This document shows, piece after piece, positions 42,475 to 51,165 of a DNA stretch of 64,000 bases. The translations under genes were made by a program, and so were the position numbers. A model generated the notes under the pieces. That model ran no database searches and had not been told where the DNA came from. It was given only the letters and a program-made list of their open reading frames with translations. This DNA comes from Micavibrio sp. UBA7657 (GTDB lineage Bacteria; Pseudomonadota; Alphaproteobacteria; Micavibrionales; Micavibrionaceae), in contig DLHX01000008.1 in NCBI GenBank assembly GCA_002483465.1, positions 116,531 through 180,530 of the forward strand, read 5' to 3'. The first letter of the stretch is position 1, and every line of letters starts with the position of its first letter.

Positions 42475-43928
42475 TAATACGCCTTACCTACAATTACAGT
42501 TTTGCCGCCGTCTGCCAGCGGCATGCAGCGCGTGGTCAACGAATAATCGCTTTTCATTTTTTCAAATGAAGGATCCTGAAGAAGTTTCGTATCGAAACGG
42601 ACAAAACCGAACTTGTTGGCTTTATAGAATTCCTCGACTTCTTTCAGGCTGGCGACATCGGTAATGCTTCCATCACGCGTCGCCTTGGCCTTCTCGAATA
42701 TATTTTTATGCATATCATCCAGAACGCCCTGAACCGAATTCACGAACTCATCGACCGAAACCGTTTTCTTTGAATCCTTGCCGATATCGCGGCGAATATA
42801 GGTCAGCGTGCCCTCATCCATCTCACGCCCACCGATTTCAACACGGATCGGCACGCCGCGCTTGATCGCCGACCACATTTTGTTCGGCGTCCGCTCATCT
42901 GTATCATCAACATGCACGCGCACACCTTTTTCTTTCAGGCGCGCTTTCAATTTCTGCGCGTAATCGGTCAGCGCAGCGGAATTACTGTCATCACGGACAA
43001 TCGGAATAACCACAACATGATGCGGCGCGATACGCGGCGGCATGATCATGCCGTCATCATCGCCATGCGCCATAATCATCGCACCGATCAGACGTGTCGA
43101 AATGCCCCATGAAGTGGTATGTGCGTATTGTTCGCTGCCATCGCGCCCCTGGAATTTGATTCCGATCGATTTCGCAAAATTATGGCCGAGATCGTGCGAC
43201 GTTCCGGCCTGCAATGCCTTGCCGTCCTGCATCATCGCCTCAATCGTGTAGGTCATGATCGCACCGGGAAAACGCTCATCCGCCGTCTTCTCGCCCTTGA
43301 TAACAGGCAGCGCCAGCGTGTTCTCGGCAAAATCTGCATAGGCGTCGAGCATCTTCAGCGCATCTTCACGTGCGCCCTCTGCCGTTTCGAATGCGTTATG
43401 GCCTTCCTGCCACAGAAATTCCGACGTGCGCAGGAACATCCGTGTGCGCATCTCCCAGCGCATCACGTTGCACCATTGGTTAAGCTTTAAGGGCAAATCA
43501 CGGTAAGATTGAATCCACCGCGACATGGCATCGCCAATGATCGTCTCCGACGTCGGGCGAATAACAAACGGCTCCTCAAGCTTTGCCGCAGGCGCAGGCT
43601 GAAGTTTACCATCCGGACCCTTTTCCAGCCTGTGATGCGTAACAACCGCGCATTCCTTGGCAAAGCCTTCGACATGCTGGGCCTCGCGGCTGATAAATTC
43701 CAGCGGGATCAAAAGCGGGAAATACGCGTTCTGAACGCCAAGCTCCTTGATCATGTCATCGAACACACGCTGCATATTCTCCCACACGGCATAACCGTAA
43801 GGCTTGATGATCATGCAACCACGCACGGGCGAATTCTCGGCCATGTCAGCGGCCTTAATGACCTGCTGGTACCATTCGGGGAAATCGTCGGCGCGCGTCG
43901 GCGTGATGGCAGTTTTGGGCTTACTCAT
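42474..43928 (-). CDS. proS: Prolyl-tRNA synthetase, archaeal/eukaryotic type
   Basis: Charges tRNA-Pro. The 484-residue protein has the short N-terminus and C-terminal zinc-like extension of the archaeal/eukaryotic ('type 3') ProRS rather than the bacterial form. It opens with TRADDFPEWYQQVIKAADM, has GCMIIKPYGYAVWENMQ (motif 1), IRPTSETIIGDAMSRWIQSYRDLP, RWEMRTRMFLRTSEFLWQEGH (motif 2), TSHDLGHNFAKSIGIKF and TTSWGISTRLIGAMIMAHGDD (motif 3), and ends in Tyr (IVGKAY), typical of this type. There is no bacterial editing (INS) domain. Alphaproteobacteria usually have a bacterial-type ProS, so transfer is likely. The proS-lolC-lolD order itself is common in alphaproteobacteria. Confidence 0.95.
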   Translation of the reverse strand: MSKPKTAITPTRADDFPEWYQQVIKAADMAENSPVRGCMIIKPYGYAVWENMQRVFDDMIKELGVQNAYFPLLIPLEFISREAQHVEGFAKECAVVTHHRLEKGPDGKLQPAPAAKLEEPFVIRPTSETIIGDAMSRWIQSYRDLPLKLNQWCNVMRWEMRTRMFLRTSEFLWQEGHNAFETAEGAREDALKMLDAYADFAENTLALPVIKGEKTADERFPGAIMTYTIEAMMQDGKALQAGTSHDLGHNFAKSIGIKFQGRDGSEQYAHTTSWGISTRLIGAMIMAHGDDDGMIMPPRIAPHHVVVIPIVRDDSNSAALTDYAQKLKARLKEKGVRVHVDDTDERTPNKMWSAIKRGVPIRVEIGGREMDEGTLTYIRRDIGKDSKKTVSVDEFVNSVQGVLDDMHKNIFEKAKATRDGSITDVASLKEVEEFYKANKFGFVRFDTKLLQDPSFEKMKSDYSLTTRCMPLADGGKTVIVGKAY

Positions 43929-43977
43929 GTCAATGTTTTTAAGGGATTGGCCAAAGCCTGTCCATGGGGGTTTGTCA

Positions 43978-44018
43978 GAAAAATCAATCGGCTAAACCAT
44001 TTCTGGCTTAGCCGATTG
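43978..44018 (-). terminator. Intrinsic terminator after the secreted-protein gene
   Basis: An 11-base perfect stem CAATCGGCTAA / TTAGCCGATTG (43985-43995 with 44008-44018) and a 12-base loop. On the minus strand it is followed directly by ATTTTTCTG. It lies 22 bases after the stop at 44040 and 50 bases before proS, so it separates the two units. On the plus strand there is no T run. Confidence 0.75.
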
Positions 44019-44039
44019 GAAGATCTAATGCTTATGAGC

Positions 44040-44714
44040 TTATTGAACGACGCGGTTTTTCGCGTTGATCGGCTCGAATGGCGGCGGCGGCGGCAGATTG
44101 CCAAGAGGCTCCTGCTGCGGCTGCGCCTGACCACCGGCTGCCGGGGCGACTGCGTTCAGGCGTGCAGCGGTATTGGCTGGCTGCGGCGCAGGCTGCTGCT
44201 GCTGATTTTGTAAGGCGGCCTGACGCTCGGGCGAACCGGGCGGGTAAGACGAAGGATGACGCAATTGAGCATCAACCTGCTGACGAACCGGCTGGGTCGC
44301 CTCGGAAGGCGGAACATAGGCATTGTTCTGCGGTGTCGCTGGCTGACGCAGGGCACACAGATTTTGTGCCTGCTGGGTCACGTCCTGGTCGTTGTATTTA
44401 ACCCGGCCATCGCCATAAACCTTGAGAACAGCCACGGTCGGCTTGATTTCCGCCCCTGCTGGCGCCGTCACATTCAAATTCTGCAGAAGATTCATTTCCA
44501 CAGGAATTTCAACGGCATCAAAGTTATTTCTAAGAACTTTGTTTACGTCTGCCGGAGCGACATATTTACCATTAGCACTAACCCCCGGCTGGAAGTTCAC
44601 GGATGCATCCGGCACGTGCTGCGGCAGCATCTGACATAGTGTGCGGGTCGAAACATCCTCGGCGTGAGCCGGAACGGCAACCAGCATAAGAATTGCAAAA
44701 ATAAAGCGTTTCAT
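44040..44714 (-). CDS. Secreted Pro/Gln-rich hypothetical protein
   Basis: The 224-residue product has a signal peptide (MKRFIFAILMLVAVPAHA-ED), so it is probably periplasmic. Residues 20-120 form a folded-looking domain (CQMLPQHVPDASVNFQPGVSANGKYVAPADVN, then PVEMNLLQNLNVTAPAG and VLKVYGDGRVKYNDQDV) that contains two cysteines. Residues about 125-224 are low complexity: Pro, Gln and Ala with QQQQPAPQPA and PPPPPFEPIN. I do not recognise a named family, though conserved small proteins of this kind occur near RNase J and nuo genes in alphaproteobacteria. It overlaps the DUF1467 gene by 4 bases and is followed by a terminator. Confidence 0.78.
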   Translation of the reverse strand: MKRFIFAILMLVAVPAHAEDVSTRTLCQMLPQHVPDASVNFQPGVSANGKYVAPADVNKVLRNNFDAVEIPVEMNLLQNLNVTAPAGAEIKPTVAVLKVYGDGRVKYNDQDVTQQAQNLCALRQPATPQNNAYVPPSEATQPVRQQVDAQLRHPSSYPPGSPERQAALQNQQQQPAPQPANTAARLNAVAPAAGGQAQPQQEPLGNLPPPPPFEPINAKNRVVQ

Positions 44715-44965
44715 CGTGTATCCTCTTCAACCATCTGCTTTGAAATAGCTCTGTAATCAATCAGGTTCGCCTGTATCAGGCCGTAGACTAATAGCCAGAC
44801 CAGTAAAGAAATTCCCGTAGTTATCAAAAATTTCTTCCTGATACGGGGATTAACTGGCGCCCCCGATCCAGTTTCCATATCAGTTCTTATGCCCCAAGGC
44901 AAGACACAAAAAATGACAAGCCACCAGATAAGGAAATACATCGCCAGTCCGGTCAGCCAATCCAT
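44711..44965 (-). CDS. DUF1467 family small membrane protein
   Basis: An 84-residue protein with two membrane helices (about residues 5-22 and 49-68). The DUF1467 motif WWLVIFCVLPWGIRT stands near the start, followed by a short polar loop. The function is unknown. In alphaproteobacteria it is usually found between RNase J and proS, as here. It starts 3 bases after the RNase J stop and ends overlapping the next gene (ATGA). Confidence 0.85.
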   Translation of the reverse strand: MDWLTGLAMYFLIWWLVIFCVLPWGIRTDMETGSGAPVNPRIRKKFLITTGISLLVWLLVYGLIQANLIDYRAISKQMVEEDTR

Positions 44966-44968
44966 TCG

Positions 44969-46669
44969 TTAAATCCTTAACACATGGACCGTAGTTTTGG
45001 GCTTGAAGCCGAGCGTATGGACGAAAAAGCGCCTGATCCCGATGCGAAGCTCCTCCTCCACGAAATGGTTATTCGTGAGGTCTTCGTCGGCCATATCCTC
45101 GAGGATATCCATGATCTCGTTATAAAGACTGTCTTCGAGTTTTCTCTCGCCGCTCAGCTCCTGGTCAATCAGGCCGACCGTATCCAGCTTCGGCTCGCCC
45201 TTCAGCATGCCCTTGGCATCCAGAACGAGGCTGAGATGCACCGCCCCGGTAAATTGGAGTTTTCGTCTGTCGCTGATCGAACCGTGATCGATAGAAATAA
45301 TGCGCTTCTGATCCACGGCGAGCAACCCGGTCGTAATATGATCTACAACCACGGGCCGCCCCGGCGCGAGTTTAATAATGGTGCCGTTCGACGGAACAAT
45401 AACATTCGGAATCTGGCACTGACGCGCGAAGGCGGCGTGCGCTTCTAACTGAACGCGCTCGCCATGAACCGGAATAACTGTCTGCGGCCGCACCCATTGA
45501 TACATCTCGGCGATTTCATCGCGGCACGGGTGGCCGGAAACATGGATGATGCTGTCCGTGTCTGAAGGCGTGATGATATAAACGCCTGCGCCGCTCAGAT
45601 TATTTTTCACATCATTAACGGCGCGTTCATTACCCGGAATGGAACGTGCGGAGAAAATAACCGTATCGCCACGCTTGAGCGCAAATGACTGGTGTTCGCC
45701 CCGCGCCAGCCTCGCCAGAGCCGAGCGGAACTCGCCCTGCGATCCCGTGACGATCATCACCAGTTCCGAAGGCGGCACGTCCTCGACTTCATCTTCATCA
45801 AGGAAATGCGGCACATCACGCAGATATCCGCATTCCATAGCCGCATCGATCATCTTGTGAAGTGAGCGCCCAACCACCGCAACCCGGCGTCCGCATTTCT
45901 GCGCGGCGCGGACAATGCTGATGATGCGCCCGACATTAGATGAGAAAATCGTGACCGCGACCCGGCCCTTGCACTTCCTGAATTCCGTCTCGAGACCCTT
46001 TTCAACTTCGCTTTCGGAGCCCGCGCGTCCCGGCACCTCGGCATTCGTTGAATCGCCGACATAGGCAATAATGTTCTTCTGCCCGGCCTTTTTGAAATCC
46101 TCTTCGTTGATTTTCTGGCCGACCACCGGCTTGGGGTCTAAATTCCAGTCGCCGCTATGCAGAACATTGCCCTCTGGCGTTTCGATTAATAGCGAACACG
46201 TATCCGGCACCGAATGCGAAACGGGAATAAATGTCAGGCCAAACGGGCCAAGATCGATCTGCTCATTCGGCTTTACGACATTAACCGGAACCTTGTGAAC
46301 GCCATGGTCATTCAGTTTGACGCGCAATACCGCGCCCGTGAATCGTGTTGTGTAGATCGGGCATTGCAGGCGCTTCCAGAGATACGCCACCGCGCCGATA
46401 TGATCTTCGTGCGCATGCGTGATAACAAGGCCGGCTATTTTCTCACGGTTCTGCTCCAGGAATTCCGGGTCCGGCAGGACGAGGTCGATGCCCGGAAACC
46501 GCTCATCCGCAAATCCCATGCCGCAATCGACGACAAGGAATTTCCCGCCGGAGATATAGACGTTCATGTTCACGCCGAATTGCTCGCTACCGCCGAGCGG
46601 GACGAAATAGAGAGAGTCTTTTTCAAAGTGCGGTTTATGAAGAAGTTTTTTCTGAGGTTGATTTTTCAA
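44969..46669 (-). CDS. rnj: Ribonuclease J
   Basis: Metallo-beta-lactamase/beta-CASP enzyme with 5'-3' exonuclease and endonuclease action on RNA; it matures rRNA and turns over mRNA in alphaproteobacteria. The 566 residues contain the zinc motif HAHEDH at 85-90, FIPVSHSVPDTCSLLIETPEGNVLHSGDWNLD, GDSTNAEVPGRAGSE, the beta-CASP strand with TIFSSNVGRIISIVRAA and MIVTGSQGEFRSALARLA. IHVSGHPCRDEIAEMYQWVRPQTVIPVHGE follows, then a C-terminal domain. The only sensible start is TTG at 46667-46669, directly after the coaX stop. Confidence 0.95.
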   Translation of the reverse strand: MKNQPQKKLLHKPHFEKDSLYFVPLGGSEQFGVNMNVYISGGKFLVVDCGMGFADERFPGIDLVLPDPEFLEQNREKIAGLVITHAHEDHIGAVAYLWKRLQCPIYTTRFTGAVLRVKLNDHGVHKVPVNVVKPNEQIDLGPFGLTFIPVSHSVPDTCSLLIETPEGNVLHSGDWNLDPKPVVGQKINEEDFKKAGQKNIIAYVGDSTNAEVPGRAGSESEVEKGLETEFRKCKGRVAVTIFSSNVGRIISIVRAAQKCGRRVAVVGRSLHKMIDAAMECGYLRDVPHFLDEDEVEDVPPSELVMIVTGSQGEFRSALARLARGEHQSFALKRGDTVIFSARSIPGNERAVNDVKNNLSGAGVYIITPSDTDSIIHVSGHPCRDEIAEMYQWVRPQTVIPVHGERVQLEAHAAFARQCQIPNVIVPSNGTIIKLAPGRPVVVDHITTGLLAVDQKRIISIDHGSISDRRKLQFTGAVHLSLVLDAKGMLKGEPKLDTVGLIDQELSGERKLEDSLYNEIMDILEDMADEDLTNNHFVEEELRIGIRRFFVHTLGFKPKTTVHVLRI

Positions 46670-47446
46670 TTACTTTTTCCGTTTCTTATGATGCTGATAG
46701 ATGCGAAGAAGTCCCTTGAGGGTCAATTCATCATCTACAGCCTGAATTGTTTTAGTATGCGGATCGAACAAAGACGCGAGGCCGCCGGTAGCGATCACAA
46801 ACGGCTTCGCGCCCATTTCTTTTGAAATATTGGCAACAATACCCTCGATCAAACCGAGATAACCGAAGAAAATCCCGGACTGAATTGCGGAGACGGTATT
46901 TTTACCGATCACCGACTTTGGCTTTTTAACATTCACCTTCGGCAGTTTTGCCGCCGCGCGGTGTAGCGCCTCAACCGAGAGATTAATCCCCGGCGCAATC
47001 GCCCCGCCCGCGTAACGACCCTTGGCGTCAATCACATCGAAGGTCGTCGCCGTGCCAAAATCGATAACGATGGCCGGCACCTTGTAAAATTCCTTGATCG
47101 CCAGCGCGTTCACAAGCCGGTCAGCCCCCACTTCTTCCGGCCTGTCGAGATCGACTTTGATCGGAACCTGATCGAGCCCGACCAGTATCGGCTTTTTCTT
47201 GAGATATTTTTCGCAGAATTTTTTGATGTGAAAATCTGCCTCAGGCACAACCGAGCTGATGATGACATCATCAAGCTTCTTCCAGTCCAGTTTATCGAGA
47301 GAAAACACGCCTTGAAGAAACGCCGCGTACTCATCAACACTGCGCGTCGAGACCGTCTGGCAACGCCAGTGCGCCAGCAGCTTCTCGCCGCTGTAAACCG
47401 CAAAAACCGTGTTTGTATTGCCTATATCTATGGCCAGTAACATCAT
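46670..47446 (-). CDS. coaX: Type III pantothenate kinase
   Basis: First step of coenzyme A synthesis; the type III enzyme is insensitive to CoA feedback and needs a monovalent cation. The 258-residue ASKHA-fold protein has LLAIDIGNTNTVFAVY, the EEVGADRLVNALAIKEFY motif with catalytic Asp, VIDFGTATTFDVIDAKGRYAGGAIAPGI and FVIATGGLASLFD. The start may be the second of two adjacent ATGs. It ends immediately before rnj and follows birA by 5 bases. Confidence 0.95.
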   Translation of the reverse strand: MMLLAIDIGNTNTVFAVYSGEKLLAHWRCQTVSTRSVDEYAAFLQGVFSLDKLDWKKLDDVIISSVVPEADFHIKKFCEKYLKKKPILVGLDQVPIKVDLDRPEEVGADRLVNALAIKEFYKVPAIVIDFGTATTFDVIDAKGRYAGGAIAPGINLSVEALHRAAAKLPKVNVKKPKSVIGKNTVSAIQSGIFFGYLGLIEGIVANISKEMGAKPFVIATGGLASLFDPHTKTIQAVDDELTLKGLLRIYQHHKKRKK

Positions 47447-47451
47447 GACGC

Positions 47452-48183
47452 TCAGTTTATAAGGTAAACCTCGCCCGCCGTCACCTTTTTCTGCCGGAGG
47501 TCGCGGTCATGGAGCAACAGGTTGCCGTCGTCGTCGATCCCGTAAAACAGGCCGGTTTCCACCTGAACACCGATGCGGATGCGCAGATTGGTGCCTTTTT
47601 TATGAGCCATTTGCAGCCATCTTTCCTTGATATCCTCAAAACCTTCCTGGCTCCACAAAGCATAGGTTTTATTGAGATTTTTCAGGAATTCATCGCGGAA
47701 TTTGTCTGTTTTAAGAGGCTTCTTTGCATACCCGTTCAGCGCCGCGCCGATCTGCGGCGGCGCGCTGGCGAGGTTAACGCCGACGCCCACGGCGGCATAC
47801 TCAATCGAGCCCCCGTCTGACAAGGCTGTTTCAATCAAAATGCCTGCGCATTTCTGGTCGCCGATCAGGACATCGTTCGGCCATTTCAGCATCAAGACGT
47901 CCGGGTCTTTCAGCTGCGCGCGGATCGTATCAGCGAGTGCAACCGCAACTAGGATTGAGAGCTGACCGATATGCCGCGCCTGACAAGTCGGCCTTAACAA
48001 CACCGAAAGATAGAGATTGCCCTTCTCGGATATCCACTGGCGCCCGTGACGACCCCGGCCGCCGGTTTGCTCCAGCGCCTGCACGACCTTGCCTTCCGAC
48101 TGGCCGAGTTCCGCAAGACCTTTGACGATGTCCTGCGTGCTGTGGACGCTGTCATATGTTTCTATGGCCCAGGCGAGCGCCAA
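47452..48183 (-). CDS. birA: Biotin--[acetyl-CoA-carboxylase] ligase
   Basis: Attaches biotin to the carboxyl carrier protein of acetyl-CoA carboxylase. The catalytic core only (about 243 residues), with no helix-turn-helix repressor domain, so it is not a transcription factor. Motifs: DSVHSTQDIVKGLAELG, LEQTGGRGRHGRQWISEKGNLYLSVLLRP, LMLKWPNDVLIGDQKCAGILIE and AVGVGVNLASAPP. I start at a TTG at 48181-48183, just after the nuoN stop, with GGGGTGA upstream. A longer TTG-started reading would run 68 bases into nuoN and adds nothing recognisable. Confidence 0.92.
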   Translation of the reverse strand: MALAWAIETYDSVHSTQDIVKGLAELGQSEGKVVQALEQTGGRGRHGRQWISEKGNLYLSVLLRPTCQARHIGQLSILVAVALADTIRAQLKDPDVLMLKWPNDVLIGDQKCAGILIETALSDGGSIEYAAVGVGVNLASAPPQIGAALNGYAKKPLKTDKFRDEFLKNLNKTYALWSQEGFEDIKERWLQMAHKKGTNLRIRIGVQVETGLFYGIDDDGNLLLHDRDLRQKKVTAGEVYLIN

Positions 48184-48187
48184 AACA

Positions 48188-49630
48188 TCACCCCGGGAAC
48201 AAAGCGCCTGCTGCGTTTTTTGCGATGATAATCGCCAGCGAAGGCTTGAAGACAAAACCGAGAACGAAAATCACCGACAACGCCAGCACAGCGCGGCGGG
48301 CAAAAGGCAATGCACCATCGAACGCAGGCGCGGGCGTATCGAAGAACATGACCTTGATGATGCGCAGGTAATAATAAGCCGCGACCACGGATGTCACCAC
48401 GCCGAGAACGGCAAGCACATACATCTGCGCCTCCACCGCCGCCTGGAAGATCATCAGCTTGCCGAAGAACCCGGCCATCGGCGGAATACCGCTCATCGAG
48501 AACATCAAAATCGCCATAGCATAGGCCAACATCGGCTGCGTCTGCGACAGCCCCGCGAGGTCGCTGATATTCTCAACCGCCTTGCCGTTCCGGCGCATAC
48601 TCAGCACCACGGCAAAAACACCCGACGTCATGATGAGATAAATAATAAGATAAAGCACAACCGCGCCCGCGCCTGCGCTGCTCACAGCCGCGATACCGAC
48701 CAGCGCGTAACCCATATTGCCGATCGAGCTGTATGCCAGCAGGCGCTTGATGTTCTCCTGAACAATTGCCGCGAACGCGCCAACCACCATCGACGACGCC
48801 GACAGGAACCATATGATCTGGTCCCACTGGCCGGAAACAGATGCGAAAGGCTCGAACAACAGGCGCATGATCAATCCCATCGCCGCGACTTTCGGCACGA
48901 TGGCAAAAAACGCCGTCACCGATGTCGGCGCACCCTGGTAAACATCCGGCGTCCACATATGAAACGGCACGGCGGAGATTTTGAACGCAAGACCAGCCAG
49001 CAGGAACACGAGGCCGAATGTAATGCCGACAGGAATGCTCTGCATCGGCAATAGCGTCGCCGACAGCGTGCCGTAATCGAGCGTGCCTGTGTAGCCGTAA
49101 ATCAGCGAAATCCCGAACAGGATCATCCCCGAGGACAACGCCCCAAGCGAGAAATACTTTACGCCCGCTTCCGCCGATTGCAGCGACCCGCGCCGAAATG
49201 CAGCAAGCACATAAAGGCTTAAGCTCTGCAGCTCGAGCGCCATGTATAAGGCCAGCAGGTTATTCGCCGAAACCATCAGCATCATGCCGATGCCCGCACA
49301 TGTCATTAAAACGGGATATTCAAAACGGCTGATGCCCTCGTCATCCAGGTATTTCACAGACAGCGCGCTAGACACCAGCAAGCCGAGCAGGATAATCAGT
49401 TTCATGAACCCGGCGAAATTATCGAACTTGAACATACCGTTGAGAACAATCGCATCGCCCCAGCTGACGCCAACTAGAATAAGGGCCGCTACTACATAAG
49501 TCACCGCGCTCGCCCAGAAAACGAAATTAGTCGAATGGTTGCCGCGTGACACACCTATAATCAGGTGCGCCATGGCCGTCACGGCCAGGAACAATTCAGG
49601 GAACAGCGGGACGAGATCAAAGCCGATCAT
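48188..49630 (-). CDS. nuoN: NADH-quinone oxidoreductase subunit N
   Basis: One of the three antiporter-like proton channels in the membrane arm of complex I. The 480 residues have about 14 membrane helices and the conserved LYMALELQSLSLYVLAAFRRGS (glutamate of TM5), LAFKISAVPFHMWTPDVYQGAPTSVTAFFAIVPKVAAMG and IKRLLAYSSIGNMGYALVGIA with key lysines. Last nuo gene on this transcript, followed closely by birA, coaX and rnj. It overlaps nuoM by 4 bases. Confidence 0.97.
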   Translation of the reverse strand: MIGFDLVPLFPELFLAVTAMAHLIIGVSRGNHSTNFVFWASAVTYVVAALILVGVSWGDAIVLNGMFKFDNFAGFMKLIILLGLLVSSALSVKYLDDEGISRFEYPVLMTCAGIGMMLMVSANNLLALYMALELQSLSLYVLAAFRRGSLQSAEAGVKYFSLGALSSGMILFGISLIYGYTGTLDYGTLSATLLPMQSIPVGITFGLVFLLAGLAFKISAVPFHMWTPDVYQGAPTSVTAFFAIVPKVAAMGLIMRLLFEPFASVSGQWDQIIWFLSASSMVVGAFAAIVQENIKRLLAYSSIGNMGYALVGIAAVSSAGAGAVVLYLIIYLIMTSGVFAVVLSMRRNGKAVENISDLAGLSQTQPMLAYAMAILMFSMSGIPPMAGFFGKLMIFQAAVEAQMYVLAVLGVVTSVVAAYYYLRIIKVMFFDTPAPAFDGALPFARRAVLALSVIFVLGFVFKPSLAIIIAKNAAGALFPG

Positions 49631-51165
49631 TCCGCGCCCTCCTCTTTCTTGCCTTCGACGTCGACGGTCATTTCAAGCTCGATCTTCACATGCTTCTGAT
49701 AATCGGCGACGAGCTTGTCAACCGACGGGCCGATACGGTCCATGACCGTGTTCGGGAATATACCAAGCCAGAGCACCATCGCCGCAATCGGGAACAGCAG
49801 CCCGATCTCGCGCTTGTTCATGTCCGGCATTTCAATCGCATCCTGGTTAACCGGCGGGCCCAAGACAACACGGCGATACATCAGCAGCATATAAGCAGCA
49901 CCGAGAACAAGACCTGTCGAGGCAAACAATGTCGCCAGCGTGTTGATCTGGAACGCGCCCATCAATGTCAGAAGTTCACCGACAAATCCGCTGGTGCCCG
50001 GCAAACCGACCGACCCCAGCATAAAAACCATCATGATGAAGGCGTAAAGCGGCATGTTACCGACGATGCCGCCGTAACGCGAAATCTCGCGCGTATGCAG
50101 GCGGTCGTAAACAACACCGACACAAAGGAACAGCGCGCCGGAAATCAAGGCGTGGCTGATCATCTGGAAGATGCCGCCCTCGATGCCCTGTACCGTGCCC
50201 GTGAACACGCCGATCGTCACATAACCCATATGCGCGACAGATGAATAAGCGACTAACTTTTTCATGTCTTCCTGCACGAGTGCGACCAGCGAAGTGTAAA
50301 TAATCGCGATGACGCCGAGCCACAACATATAAGGCCCGAAGAACGCGCTCGCATCCGGCATGATCGGCAGCGAGAACCGCAGGAAGCCGTAACCGCCCAT
50401 TTTCAGCAACACACCCGCCAGGATAACTGAGCCCGCCGTCGGCGCCTCGACGTGCGCATCGGGCAGCCATGTATGCACCGGCCACATCGGCAGCTTGACC
50501 GCGAAGCTCGCGAAGAACGCCAGCCAGAGCCATATCTGCAACGACGGCGCGACGGGGTTCGCCATCAATGTCGGGATATCCGTCGTTCCTGTTTTGGCCA
50601 TCAGCACCAGCAGCGCAATCAGCATCAACACCGAACCCAGCAACGTATAAAGGAAAAATTTATATGACGCGTAAACCCGGCGCGGGCCGCCCCACACGCC
50701 GATAATAATAAACATCGGGATCAGGACGCCCTCGAAGAATACATAGAAGAGAATGCTGTTGAGAGCACAGAACGTGCCGATCATGAAACATTCCAGCACC
50801 AGGAACGCCACCATATATTCCCGCACACGCTTTTCGATGCTGTCCCACGCCGAAATGATACAGACCGGCGTCAGGAAAGCGGAAAGCAGAACAAAGAACA
50901 TCGAAATACCATCGACACCCATGTGATAACCAATGCCGAGCGGACGCAGCCATTCAGCCTTTTCGACGAACTGGAAATCCGCCGTTGAACCGTCAAAATT
51001 GAGGAACATGTAAACCGCGAACGCGAACGTAAACAGCGACGTGTAAAGCGCCGCGTAACGGCTGTTCCTTGCGACGGCTTCTTCCTCGCCGCGGATCATG
51101 AGAATGATCAGCACGCCGATCAGCGGCAGGAACGTCATGATTGAAAGAATGGGCAAACCGGCCAT
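49627..51165 (-). CDS. nuoM: NADH-quinone oxidoreductase subunit M
   Basis: Second antiporter-like subunit of the complex I membrane arm. The 512 residues show the buried glutamate in EGVLIPMFIIIGVWGG, KLPMWPVHTWLPDAHVEAPTAGSVILAGVLLKMGGYGFLRF, MKKLVAYSSVAHMGYVTIG and GTSGFVGELLTLMG. A charged C-terminal tail (VEGKKEEGAE) follows the last helix. It starts one base after nuoL ends. Confidence 0.97.
   Translation of the reverse strand: MAGLPILSIMTFLPLIGVLIILMIRGEEEAVARNSRYAALYTSLFTFAFAVYMFLNFDGSTADFQFVEKAEWLRPLGIGYHMGVDGISMFFVLLSAFLTPVCIISAWDSIEKRVREYMVAFLVLECFMIGTFCALNSILFYVFFEGVLIPMFIIIGVWGGPRRVYASYKFFLYTLLGSVLMLIALLVLMAKTGTTDIPTLMANPVAPSLQIWLWLAFFASFAVKLPMWPVHTWLPDAHVEAPTAGSVILAGVLLKMGGYGFLRFSLPIMPDASAFFGPYMLWLGVIAIIYTSLVALVQEDMKKLVAYSSVAHMGYVTIGVFTGTVQGIEGGIFQMISHALISGALFLCVGVVYDRLHTREISRYGGIVGNMPLYAFIMMVFMLGSVGLPGTSGFVGELLTLMGAFQINTLATLFASTGLVLGAAYMLLMYRRVVLGPPVNQDAIEMPDMNKREIGLLFPIAAMVLWLGIFPNTVMDRIGPSVDKLVADYQKHVKIELEMTVDVEGKKEEGAE

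Noticed and set aside
43509..44213. Plus-strand frame of 234 codons over proS and the secreted protein gene
   Set aside because: It crosses two real minus-strand genes and the terminator between them, and has no ribosome site.
47452..48255. birA as a bifunctional biotin repressor
   Set aside because: There is no winged-helix domain before the ligase core; the extra N-terminal reading is an overlap with nuoN in another frame.
48089..49054. A 321-codon plus-strand frame opposite birA and nuoN
   Set aside because: The product is full of His, Arg and Gln as expected from the complement of hydrophobic membrane codons; nuoN is unambiguous on the other strand.
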